Source of the DNA: Alphaproteobacteria bacterium
Lineage (GTDB): Bacteria; Pseudomonadota; Alphaproteobacteria; Micropepsales; Micropepsaceae
Direction: 5' to 3'
Assembly: GCA_020852655.1 (NCBI GenBank)
Contig: JADZAI010000043.1
Coordinates: forward strand, 1 to 52,619
DNA length: 52,619 bases
Below the pieces are notes generated by a model, which saw only the letters and a program-made list of their open reading frames with translations, had not been told where the DNA came from and searched no databases. The translations under genes were made by a program, and so were the position numbers. Positions 1 through 7,416 of this stretch are shown here, piece after piece. Every line of letters begins with the position of its first letter. The first letter of the stretch is position 1.

Positions 1-345
1 ATGAAGCTGGTAGTGCGACGGGTCGGCCTTCGCATGCTCAGGAAACGGATCGGCGGCGACGAGCTCCGCCCATTGCTTCGCCGTCCGCACCATGTAGTCG
101 GCCTTGAAGCCCGTGAGCTTCGCCGTCTCCTTCTCCAGGAAAGCCTCCAGCGCCGCGCCCGTCCGCGAGCCGCCGCGCAGCACGACATTGCCGCTCGCCA
201 GCAGCGTCTTCACCTCGTCGAAGCCGAGGTCGCCCAGCGCCGCCCGCAGCTCCGCCATCGGCACCAGCTTGTTGCCGCCGACATTGATCCCGCGGAGAAG
301 GGCGATGTGGGCGGGCAGGTTCAGGTCCTCGACTCTTCTATACAA
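1..345 (-). CDS. DUF1697 family protein, 3' part cut by window edge, no ATG/GTG start
   Basis: Reading down from 345, the frame contains HIALLRGINVGGNKLVPM followed by a conserved SGNVVL segment, the hallmark N-terminus of DUF1697 proteins, a family of unknown function. The gene runs off the left edge. By family alignment the initiator Met should sit just before PAHIALLRG, but that codon is CTG (316-318). The frame is open upstream to a TAA at 400-402 with no ATG or GTG; a TTG at 343-345 is the only conventional alternative and is used here. No Shine-Dalgarno sequence is evident. The upstream end of the frame lies inside a palindromic repeat (352-459), so the original start may have been lost to repeat insertion or mutation. 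The family call is confident; whether the gene is translated is not. Confidence 0.72.
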   Translation of the reverse strand, partial: MYRRVEDLNLPAHIALLRGINVGGNKLVPMAELRAALGDLGFDEVKTLLASGNVVLRGGSRTGAALEAFLEKETAKLTGFKADYMVRTAKQWAELVAADPFPEHAKADPSHYQLH

Positions 346-351
346 CCCAAC

Positions 352-459
352 TTGCCATGGTGAGGTGCTCGCGCAGCGAGCCTCGAACCACGCACAGCCT
401 TACCTGCGTGGTTCGAGGCTCCCCCGGACCAAGTCCGGGGTCGCACCTCACCATGGCAA
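352..459. repeat. Cloverleaf-like palindromic intergenic repeat (REP/MITE-like), type A
   Basis: An outer perfect 17-bp inverted repeat (352-368 with 443-459; arm TTGCCATGGTGAGGTGC) encloses two inner perfect hairpins: 379-394 with 405-420 (arm AGCCTCGAACCACGCA) and 422-429 with 433-440 (CCCCGGAC/GTCCGGGG). A folded single strand would give a three-way junction. CCCCGGA...TCCGGGG palindromes recur in many alphaproteobacterial genomes as dispersed intergenic repeats. It sits between the DUF1697 frame and the end of the carboxylase gene and could act as a bidirectional terminator or RNA stability element. Confidence 0.85.
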
Positions 460-487
460 ATGGGGTTGGTTGGATTGAGACATCCCA

Positions 488-2017
488 TCAGAACGCCGGC
501 GGCCAGTCGGCCAGCCGGTGCTCGCCGATACCGCCCGTCGGCCGGCGCTCGAAGATCTCGAGCTGGCGCGTCAGATAGGCCCGCGTCTCGCGCGGATCGA
601 TCACCGCCTGCGCCATGAACGGGGCCGCGAGATCATAGGCGCTCGTCTCCTTCGACACCTGCTTCGCCAGCTCCGCGAAGCGCTCGGGATCGTCCTCGCG
701 CTTCACCGCATAGACGATGTTCACCGCGACCGCCGGGTCCATGAAGCTGATCTCGGCGCCCGCCCACGCGGCGGTCGCATCGCTCCGCCCGGCGCCCATG
801 TTGATATAGGCCTGCCCGAAGGATTTCCTCAGCACCAGCGCCACCTTCGGCACGGTGGACTGCTCCAGCGCACTCATGAAGTTCATGATCTTGCCGGGCA
901 GCCGCCGCCGCTCGCTCTCCAGCCCCACCAGAAAGCCCGGCGTGTCGGCGACGAAGACGATCGGCAGGTTGAAGCTGTCGCAGAGGATGATGAAGCTGGC
1001 GATCTTGTCGCAGGAATCCGGGTCCAGCGCGCCGCCCTTGAACATCGGGTTCGAGGCGATCACGCCGATGGCCCGCCCGTTCAGGCGCGCCAGGCACGTC
1101 GTCGCCACCTTTGCGAAGCGGTCCTTCACCGGCAGGACGCTGCCGGGGTCGCAGATCGCCGCGATGGCCTTCCGGATGTCATAGGTCTTCGCCCGCGATT
1201 CCGGCACCAGCTCCAGCAGCGTCTCCTGCGCCGCATCGGCGCCATCCGGCACCGGCGCCAGAGGCGTCACCGCATTCGCATGGTCAGGGAAATAGGAGAG
1301 GGCGCGCTTCACCCACGCGACGGCTTCCGCGTCGGTATCGACAACCGCATCGACGAAGCCGGTCACCTCGCTATGCAGGCGCCAGCCGCCCAGCTCCTGC
1401 GGGTCGGCCTCCTCGCCGATCGCCACCGACGTCGTCATCTGGCTGGAAACCGCCAGCACCGCGCCCTTCTTCATGACCACGAGGTCTGAATTGATGCAGG
1501 CGAAGGCCCCGCCGCCATAGGTGAGGCCCAAGCACGCCGCGATATGCGGATTGGTCCGCCGCCGCGTCACCCGTCCGCCTTCGCCGGCGCGGCCGATGCC
1601 GGTCGCGCCCATGATGTCGGGGATGCGCCCGCCCGCACATTCCTGCATGTAGATCAGCGGAAGGCCGCTCTTCTGGCAGGCATTGCGCACATAGCCCTGC
1701 TTCTTGCCGTGGGTCTCGGCCGAGGACGATCCGAACGTCGTGAAATCCGCCGCGTTCACCCCGACCAGCCGCCCGCCGATCTTGCCGAAGCCCGAAACGA
1801 CGCCGTCCGCCGGGGTCCTCTCCCGCACCTCCGGCCGCACCGAAGCGGCCAGCAGCCCGACCTCCTCGAAGCTCCCCGCATCCGTCAACAGCGCCACCCG
1901 CTCGCGCGCATTCAGGACCCCGGCCTCCTTCCGCTCCGCCAGCCGCTTGGGCGACCCCATCGCCTTCGCCCGCGTCCGCCGCGCAGAAAGTTCCTCCAGT
2001 TGTTTTTCGTACGCCAT
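488..2017 (-). CDS. Acyl-CoA carboxylase carboxyltransferase (beta) subunit
   Basis: A 509-residue biotin-dependent carboxyltransferase of the propionyl/methylcrotonyl-CoA carboxylase beta class. It transfers the carboxyl group from biotin to an acyl-CoA. The start chosen is ATG at 2015-2017 (MAYEKQLEEL); the open frame extends much further upstream only as antisense shadow of the helicase gene. The N-half crotonase fold holds ARERVALLTD, a TTFGSSSAETHGKKQ stretch and GGRIPDIMGATGIGRAGEGG. The C-half carries the acyl-CoA side with FVADTPGFLVG and GAEISFMDPAVAVNIVY. Length matches the family. No biotin-carboxylase alpha subunit is adjacent, so the acyl-CoA substrate cannot be settled from context. 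It is divergent from the helicase gene, with 69 bp between the starts. Confidence 0.93.
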   Translation of the reverse strand: MAYEKQLEELSARRTRAKAMGSPKRLAERKEAGVLNARERVALLTDAGSFEEVGLLAASVRPEVRERTPADGVVSGFGKIGGRLVGVNAADFTTFGSSSAETHGKKQGYVRNACQKSGLPLIYMQECAGGRIPDIMGATGIGRAGEGGRVTRRRTNPHIAACLGLTYGGGAFACINSDLVVMKKGAVLAVSSQMTTSVAIGEEADPQELGGWRLHSEVTGFVDAVVDTDAEAVAWVKRALSYFPDHANAVTPLAPVPDGADAAQETLLELVPESRAKTYDIRKAIAAICDPGSVLPVKDRFAKVATTCLARLNGRAIGVIASNPMFKGGALDPDSCDKIASFIILCDSFNLPIVFVADTPGFLVGLESERRRLPGKIMNFMSALEQSTVPKVALVLRKSFGQAYINMGAGRSDATAAWAGAEISFMDPAVAVNIVYAVKREDDPERFAELAKQVSKETSAYDLAAPFMAQAVIDPRETRAYLTRQLEIFERRPTGGIGEHRLADWPPAF

Positions 2018-2086
2018 CTGTGCCGCCCGGATGCTATGACGCCCCAATGTCGCGTCCCGCGAGACGCCCGTCCAGCACCAGAAATC

Positions 2087-3871
2087 ATGCCCTTTACCGT
2101 TGCCAGCCCTTCCATCGCGGCCGCCCTTGCGGCACGCGGTTACACCGACCCGACGCCCGTCCAGGCCGCCGTCCTCGAACATGACGGCTCCGGCGCCGAT
2201 CTCCTCGTCTCGGCCCAGACCGGCTCGGGCAAGACCGTCGCCTTCGGCCTCGCCATCGCCTCGAGCCTGCTCGGCGAAGCCGAACTTCTCGGCGAGGCCG
2301 GTCGGCCGCTCGCCCTCATCATCGCGCCGACCCGCGAACTCGCCCTCCAGGTTCACCGCGAGCTGACCTGGCTCTATGAAAAGGCCGGGGCCCAGGTCGC
2401 GTCCTGCGTCGGCGGTATGGATCAGCGCACCGAACGGCGCGCGCTCGCCCGCGGCGCCCATATCGTCGTGGGCACGCCCGGCCGCCTGCGCGACCACATG
2501 GAGCGCGGCGCGCTCGATGTCTCGGCGCTTCAGATCGTCGTGCTCGACGAGGCCGACGAGATGCTCGACCTCGGCTTCCGCGAGGACCTCGAATTCCTGC
2601 TCGACGCGATGCCGGTCGAACGCCGTACGCTGCTCTTCTCGGCCACCATTCCCGGCCAGATCGCCGCGCTCGCCAGGCGGTTCCAGCGCGATGCCGTGCG
2701 CATCGACACCGTGGTGCGCAACCAGCCCCACGCCGACATCGAGTATCAGGCGGTCCGTATTGCGCCGAACGACGTCGAGCACGCCGTCGTCAATTTGCTG
2801 CGCTTCCACGATCTCGGCGCGGCCCTGGTCTTCTGCGCGACGCGCGAAGCCGTGAACCATCTCCACGCCAATCTCGCCGAGCGCGGCTTCACCGCCGTCG
2901 CGTTGTCGGGCGAGTTCACCCAGAACGAACGCAACCACGCGCTCCAGGCGCTGCGCGACGGCCGCGCCAAGGTCTGCGTAGCCACAGACGTTGCCGCCCG
3001 CGGCCTCGACCTTCCGGACCTCGGGCTCGTCATCCACTCCGACCTGCCGCGCAACCGCGAGACCTTGCTCCACCGCAGCGGCCGGACGGGCCGCGCGGGC
3101 AAGAAGGGCCTCTGCGTCCTCCTCGTGCCGCACACCCGCCGCCGCGTCGCCGAGCGCCTCAGCCAGTCCGCCCGCATCGAGGCGAAATGGACGACACCGC
3201 CGACGCAGGAACAGATCCGCAAGCAGGACGAGACGCGCCTGCTACAGCATCCGATCTTCGAGGCCGAACGCACCGAGGAGGATACCGCCCTCGGCCAGGC
3301 GCTTCTCGCGGGCCGCTCGCCGGAAGACATCGCCGTCGCCCTTGCACGCCTGTTCCGCGAACAGCTCCCGGCGCCCGAAGACCTGCTCGACGTCGGACCG
3401 CAGGATCGTCCGCGCCCGGAGCGTTCCGCGCATCGCGACCAGCCGCGCAGCGAACGGGGCGAGCAGGGCAGCGACCATCCGCGCGACCGCCCGCCGCGCG
3501 TCCCGATGCAGTGGTTCAAGATCAACGCCGGCCGCAACATGCAGGCCGATCCGCGCTGGCTCATCCCGCTCATCTGCCGGCTCGGCCACATCACCAAGCG
3601 CGAGATCGGCGCCATCCGCGTCGGCGACCGGGAGACCCGTTTCGAGATCAGCGTGGAAGCCTCGCGTCACTTCATGAGCGCGGTCGAGCAGGCCGCCGAT
3701 CCCGAGGTCCGCATCGCTCCCTCCGACGCCCCGCCGCAACAGGGCGCCCGCGGCGACCGCGAGGGCCCACGCCCGAAAGCCGACCACGCCAAGGGCAAAG
3801 GCCCCAAAGACGGCAAGCCCCCTTTCAAAAAAGGCCGCCCGCCCAAGCATATGCGCAAAAAGGGCGGCTGA
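2087..3871 (+). CDS. DEAD-box ATP-dependent RNA helicase with DbpA-type RNA-binding domain
   Basis: A 594-residue RNA helicase. The start at ATG 2087 (MPFTVASPSIAAALAARGY) matches the usual Q-motif spacing. Motifs occur in order: the Q-motif region with PTPVQAAVL, motif I SAQTGSGKT, Ia PTRELA, Ib GTPGRL, II DEAD, III SAT, V VATDVAARGLDL and VI HRSGRTGRAG. The C-terminal part (MQWFKINAGR ... IGAIRVGDRETRFEIS) resembles the DbpA RNA-binding (RRM-like) domain of DeaD/CsdA and DbpA helicases, which act in ribosome assembly and cold adaptation. The protein ends in a Lys/Gly-rich basic tail, PKHMRKKGG. The 3' end, including the stop codon, is repeated 72 bp downstream. Confidence 0.95.
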   Translation: MPFTVASPSIAAALAARGYTDPTPVQAAVLEHDGSGADLLVSAQTGSGKTVAFGLAIASSLLGEAELLGEAGRPLALIIAPTRELALQVHRELTWLYEKAGAQVASCVGGMDQRTERRALARGAHIVVGTPGRLRDHMERGALDVSALQIVVLDEADEMLDLGFREDLEFLLDAMPVERRTLLFSATIPGQIAALARRFQRDAVRIDTVVRNQPHADIEYQAVRIAPNDVEHAVVNLLRFHDLGAALVFCATREAVNHLHANLAERGFTAVALSGEFTQNERNHALQALRDGRAKVCVATDVAARGLDLPDLGLVIHSDLPRNRETLLHRSGRTGRAGKKGLCVLLVPHTRRRVAERLSQSARIEAKWTTPPTQEQIRKQDETRLLQHPIFEAERTEEDTALGQALLAGRSPEDIAVALARLFREQLPAPEDLLDVGPQDRPRPERSAHRDQPRSERGEQGSDHPRDRPPRVPMQWFKINAGRNMQADPRWLIPLICRLGHITKREIGAIRVGDRETRFEISVEASRHFMSAVEQAADPEVRIAPSDAPPQQGARGDREGPRPKADHAKGKGPKDGKPPFKKGRPPKHMRKKGG

Positions 3872-3949
3872 AGCGTCGCGTTGAGCGCCGTCGCCGCGTA
3901 CCCGCCAGCGACGCCCAAGCATATGCGCAAAAAGGGCGGCTGAAGCGTC
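3840..3949 (+). repeat. Tandem duplication of the helicase 3' end (38-bp copies, 72-bp period)
   Basis: An identical 38-bp segment is present at 3840-3877 and 3912-3949. It contains the codons for PKHMRKKGG and the TGA stop. The period is 72 bp, exactly 24 codons, so the second copy is in the same frame. Read-through of the first TGA (3869-3871) would add 23 residues ending again in PKHMRKKGG before a second TGA (3941-3943). The 34-bp stretch between the copies has no match elsewhere that I can see. Confidence 0.9.
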
Positions 3950-3967
3950 CCCGTTCATCTCCTGAGT

Positions 3968-4084
3968 GCTCAGGCATGGGTCCCACGATCGGCCCTTCGG
4001 AGGATGACAACTCTTGTTCAGCCACAATCGTCATCCTCCGGCGCGCCGCCGAAGGCGCCGCGACCGGGGGACCCATGCCTGAGC
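3968..4084. repeat. Cloverleaf-like palindromic intergenic repeat, type B
   Basis: The outer perfect 17-bp inverted repeat is 3968-3984 with 4068-4084 (arm GCTCAGGCATGGGTCCC). An inner perfect 11-bp hairpin pairs 3998-4008 with 4030-4040 (CGGAGGATGAC/GTCATCCTCCG). A further GC-rich hairpin lies around 4042-4061 (gcgccgccgaaggcgccgc). The architecture matches the type A repeat at 352-459 (outer stem plus two inner hairpins), but the sequence is different. It lies between the convergent helicase and VanY-type genes and could terminate transcription from both sides. Confidence 0.85.
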
Positions 4085-4118
4085 GCTCTGACGGGAGTCG
4101 CCGAGCAGCAGCGCGCCC

Positions 4119-5021
4119 CTACGAGCGCTTCTTCCGGCGCTTCTTCGCCGGCTTGGCCGGTGCGTCGTCCTCCGCCTCCAGCACCCGGCAGCTCGGAGCT
4201 ATGAAATTGGCGCGCCGCGGATCGGTGACGGCGGCGGGGTCGTATTCCCAGTGCCAGGGTTCGTCGATCGGCGCCTGCACGAAGCCATATCTCCGCGCGT
4301 TGGCGGTCAGCCACACATAGGCCGGCGAGACGCACCAGAGCCGGGTGTTGCTCTTGCCGGTCTTGCCGAGCTTCGCCGGACTGGTACTGGCAGCGAGTTC
4401 CGGACCGCCCTTGCCGACACGCGTGCGCAAGTCGACCGCGTTGCCGGCCTGATGTCGGCTATAGCCCGGGAAGGCGAAGCGGTTGGCGGCGAATTTGCGG
4501 AAGTTGCAGACGTCGTTGTCGGTGTAGCGCCCCGTCGCCGCCTCCGGCTTCAACTGCCCGCGATACTGCCTGAAATAGCCTTTGAGGTTCGCCGGCCAGT
4601 TGGCGAGCTGCACCTCATAGCTGCGGAACGTATCGCCGAGGTCGACCATGCCGTCGGGGTCGGCGACCTTCAGGTAGCCCCTCAATTCCTCGACCATCCT
4701 GGCGAGCTGTGGCGCACCCTTCGGCACGAAGCTCTTGCCCTTGAAGCCCGGTACGGTCGCCAGCTTCTTCGGCACGAAGGAATGGAACGGCCCCTGTTCG
4801 CCCTTGGAGCGCAAATTCCGCTGCGCGATCGCCACCCGCACCAGCAGGTCGCGTTCGGCCGCCGCCATGTCGCTCCACGCGCCGACATTCTGCCAATAGC
4901 TGTCCGGCAGGGCCGTCAGCGACGCATGGCCCGGCGCCGGGGCGACGATGCAATCGGCCGCCTGCGCCGGCGCGCACAAGGACAGAACGGCCGCCGTGAC
5001 GGCGGCATACAGCCGCAGCAT
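4119..5021 (-). CDS. Secreted D-alanyl-D-alanine carboxypeptidase-like (M15/VanY) metallopeptidase
   Basis: A 300-residue protein starting MLRLYAAVTAAVLSL, with a signal peptide and a likely cleavage site after AQA near residue 21, so it should act in the periplasm. The zinc-site pattern of M15B peptidases is present: SRHQAGNAVDL (His190, Asp197) and EPWHWEY (His257). These enzymes trim the terminal D-Ala of peptidoglycan stem peptides. An N-terminal region of about 130 residues precedes the peptidase core. The C-terminal tail is very basic (KPAKKRRKKRS). The gene is convergent with the helicase gene across the type B repeat. Confidence 0.88.
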   Translation of the reverse strand: MLRLYAAVTAAVLSLCAPAQAADCIVAPAPGHASLTALPDSYWQNVGAWSDMAAAERDLLVRVAIAQRNLRSKGEQGPFHSFVPKKLATVPGFKGKSFVPKGAPQLARMVEELRGYLKVADPDGMVDLGDTFRSYEVQLANWPANLKGYFRQYRGQLKPEAATGRYTDNDVCNFRKFAANRFAFPGYSRHQAGNAVDLRTRVGKGGPELAASTSPAKLGKTGKSNTRLWCVSPAYVWLTANARRYGFVQAPIDEPWHWEYDPAAVTDPRRANFIAPSCRVLEAEDDAPAKPAKKRRKKRS

Positions 5022-5102
5022 GTCGCTTTTCCCTCGAACTCCAGCCCCTTTTAAGGACTTCGCCTAGCTGCGACAGCTTAAGACAGCGTCAATCGACGCC
5101 GC

Positions 5103-6257
5103 TCACGCCGCATTTCTCAACCGGGCGATCCCCGCCTCCAAGTCTGCAATCAGATCGCCCGAATCCTCAAGCCCCGCGTGGAAGCGGAGCAGGGGCCCTT
5201 GCGGCTTGTGGCTGCCCGGCGCAACCCGTTTCCACTTCTCGGTCACCGCCAGGCTCTCGAAACCGCCCCACGACCAGCCCATCCCGAACAATTCCAGCCC
5301 GTCCAGCATCGCCGCCACGGCCCGCTTCGGGATCGGCTTGAGCTCCACCCCGAAGAGCCCGCAGGCCTTGCCGATGTCGCGCTGCCAGATGGCATGGCCG
5401 GGGCACTCGGGCAGGGCCGGATGCAGCACGCGCGCGACCTCGTCCTGCCCTTTGAACCAACGCGCGAGCTTCAGCCCCGTCTCCTGGTGCCGCGCCAGCC
5501 GCACCGCCATGGTCCTGAGGCCCCGGTGCGCCAGATAGGCGTCGTCGCCCGAGACATTCATCCCGAACTGCCCGTGAAAGGCCATCAGCCGCGCGACATG
5601 GCTCTCGTTGGCCGTGATCGTACCCAGCAGCGCGTCGGCATGGCCGACCACGTATTTCGTCGCCGACAGGATCGACAGATCGACGCCATGCGCCAGCGGC
5701 TTGAACCACAGCGGCGTCGCCCAGGTGTTGTCGGCCAGCACCGACAGCCCGCGCGCCTTGGCGACCGCCGTCAGCGCGGGCACGTCCTGCACCTCGAAGG
5801 TGATCGAGCCCGGCGACTCCAGGAACAGCGCCTTTGTATTCGGCCGGATCAGCGCGCCCAGCTCGTCCGGCGTGATCGTCGGGTGGTAATAGGTGGTCTC
5901 CACCCCGAAACGCTTCAGCGTGCCGTCGCAGAAGGTCCGCGTCGGGTCATAGCAACTGTCCACCATCAGCAGATGGTCGCCGGCCCCGACGACACTGAGG
6001 ATCGCCGCCGTCACCGCCGAGAGGCCCGACGGGGTCAGCACGGTCCGCGCGCCGCCCTCCAGCGCGCAGATCGACTCCTCCAGCCCGCGCGTCGTCGGGG
6101 TGCCGCGGCGGCCATAGCCATAGGGCAGGGTGTTGCCCTCCAGCGCCGCGAGGGTGGGGTGCAGGATGGTCGAGGCCCGGTAAACCGGGGTATTTACGGC
6201 GCCGATATGCTGCTCCGAGCTGCGCCCCGTGTGGACCAGCCGTGTTTCGTCCTTCAT
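5103..6257 (-). CDS. metC: Cystathionine beta-lyase
   Basis: A 384-residue PLP-dependent Cys/Met metabolism enzyme. It cleaves cystathionine to homocysteine, pyruvate and ammonia in methionine synthesis. The PLP lysine lies in LSILSATKYVVGH (Lys201), and the cofactor-binding region includes LTPSGLSAV and LADNTWATP. The start is ATG 6255-6257 (MKDETRLVHTG); the long upstream extension of the frame is antisense to aapJ and is not coding. The gene is divergent from aapJ. A metC gene next to aapJQMP is a known arrangement in rhizobia and other alphaproteobacteria. Related gamma-family enzymes are hard to separate by motif, but length and context favour MetC. Confidence 0.93.
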   Translation of the reverse strand: MKDETRLVHTGRSSEQHIGAVNTPVYRASTILHPTLAALEGNTLPYGYGRRGTPTTRGLEESICALEGGARTVLTPSGLSAVTAAILSVVGAGDHLLMVDSCYDPTRTFCDGTLKRFGVETTYYHPTITPDELGALIRPNTKALFLESPGSITFEVQDVPALTAVAKARGLSVLADNTWATPLWFKPLAHGVDLSILSATKYVVGHADALLGTITANESHVARLMAFHGQFGMNVSGDDAYLAHRGLRTMAVRLARHQETGLKLARWFKGQDEVARVLHPALPECPGHAIWQRDIGKACGLFGVELKPIPKRAVAAMLDGLELFGMGWSWGGFESLAVTEKWKRVAPGSHKPQGPLLRFHAGLEDSGDLIADLEAGIARLRNAA

Positions 6258-6374
6258 TCCGCTCCGCCTTTTCGGCCCTTGCGCACCGCACACTTTCCGT
6301 GAGCATAGGGGCCGAAAGTGCGCCTTGTCAGGCCTCCGGCAGGCGCGCATCCGCACAAAACAGGATCGCGACAC

Positions 6375-7397
6375 ATGAAGTTTGGCTTCACGCTTGCCGC
6401 CCTTGCCCTTTCGCTCGTTTCTACCGCTTCCGCACAATCGAACAGCCCGACCCTCGAAGAGGTCCGCAAGAACGGCTACCTCCGCTGCGGCGTCAGCGAC
6501 GGCCTGACCGGCTTCTCGAACCCCGACGCACAGGGCAACTGGTCCGGCATCGACGTCGACTTCTGCCGCGCCATCGCCGCCGCCATCTTCGATGATCCGA
6601 ATGCGGTGCGGTACACCTCGACCACTGCGAAGGAGCGCTTCACCGCGCTCACCCAGGGCCGCCAGTTCGAGGTCCTGTCGCGCAACACCACCATCACCAT
6701 GCAGCGCGACGTCTCGCTCGGCATGGATTTCGTGGGCGTCACCTACTACGACGGCCAGGGCTTCATCGTGAAGAACGACTCCGGCGTCACCTCCGTCGAC
6801 GGCCTCGGCGGCGCCACGATCTGCACCCAGACCGGCACGACGACGGAGCTGAACGTCGCCGACTATTTCGGCACGCATGGCATGCAGTACCAGATCCTCG
6901 CCTTCGACAAGGAGAGCGAGGCGCTCGCCGCCTATGACAGCGGCCGCTGCGACGCCTACACGACCGACCATTCCGGCCTCTATGCCGCGCGCCTCGAGCT
7001 CTCCAACGCCGACGACAACATCATCCTGCCGGAGATCATCTCCAAGGAACCGCTCGGGCCGGCGGTGCGCCAGGACGACCCCGCGTGGGAAGACCTCGTG
7101 CGCTGGGTGCTCTACGCGCTCATCAACGCCGAAGAGCTCGGCGTGACCTCGCAGAATGTCGACTCGCTGATGAGCGCGGCCAATCCCGAACAGCGCCGCC
7201 TGCTCGGCCTCGAAGGTGACTTCGGCAAGAGCCTCGGCCTCACCAACGACTGGGTCGTGCGCATCGTGAAGAAGGTCGGCAATTACGGCGAGGTCTTCGA
7301 GCGCAATGTCGGCCAGGGTTCCGCGCTCAAGATCGACCGCGGCCGCAACGCTCTCTGGACCAATGGCGGCCTCCAATACGCCCCGCCGATCCGTTGA
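6375..7397 (+). CDS. aapJ: General L-amino acid ABC transporter, periplasmic binding protein
   Basis: A 340-residue extracytoplasmic solute-binding protein. The start is ATG 6375, giving the signal peptide MKFGFTLAALALSLVSTASA with cleavage before residue 21. The family-3 (polar amino acid) fold shows RKNGYLRCGVSDGLTGFS, GIDVDFCRAIAAAIF and VTYYDGQGFIVK. AapJ captures a broad range of L-amino acids and delivers them to AapQM. It is the first gene of aapJQMP, 19 bp ahead of aapQ, and diverges from metC over a 117-bp gap that should hold both promoters. Length and motifs match the AapJ/BztA subfamily. Confidence 0.95.
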   Translation: MKFGFTLAALALSLVSTASAQSNSPTLEEVRKNGYLRCGVSDGLTGFSNPDAQGNWSGIDVDFCRAIAAAIFDDPNAVRYTSTTAKERFTALTQGRQFEVLSRNTTITMQRDVSLGMDFVGVTYYDGQGFIVKNDSGVTSVDGLGGATICTQTGTTTELNVADYFGTHGMQYQILAFDKESEALAAYDSGRCDAYTTDHSGLYAARLELSNADDNIILPEIISKEPLGPAVRQDDPAWEDLVRWVLYALINAEELGVTSQNVDSLMSAANPEQRRLLGLEGDFGKSLGLTNDWVVRIVKKVGNYGEVFERNVGQGSALKIDRGRNALWTNGGLQYAPPIR

Positions 7398-7416
7398 TGA
7401 CGGCTGCTGCGCCTAG

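Noticed and set aside
2018..3133. Long minus-strand open frame upstream of the carboxylase start
   Set aside because: It is antisense to the helicase gene; conserved carboxylase sequence begins only at MAYEKQ (2017).
6258..7376. Upstream extension of the metC frame
   Set aside because: Antisense of aapJ with no family motif; the start at 6257 gives the expected MetC length.
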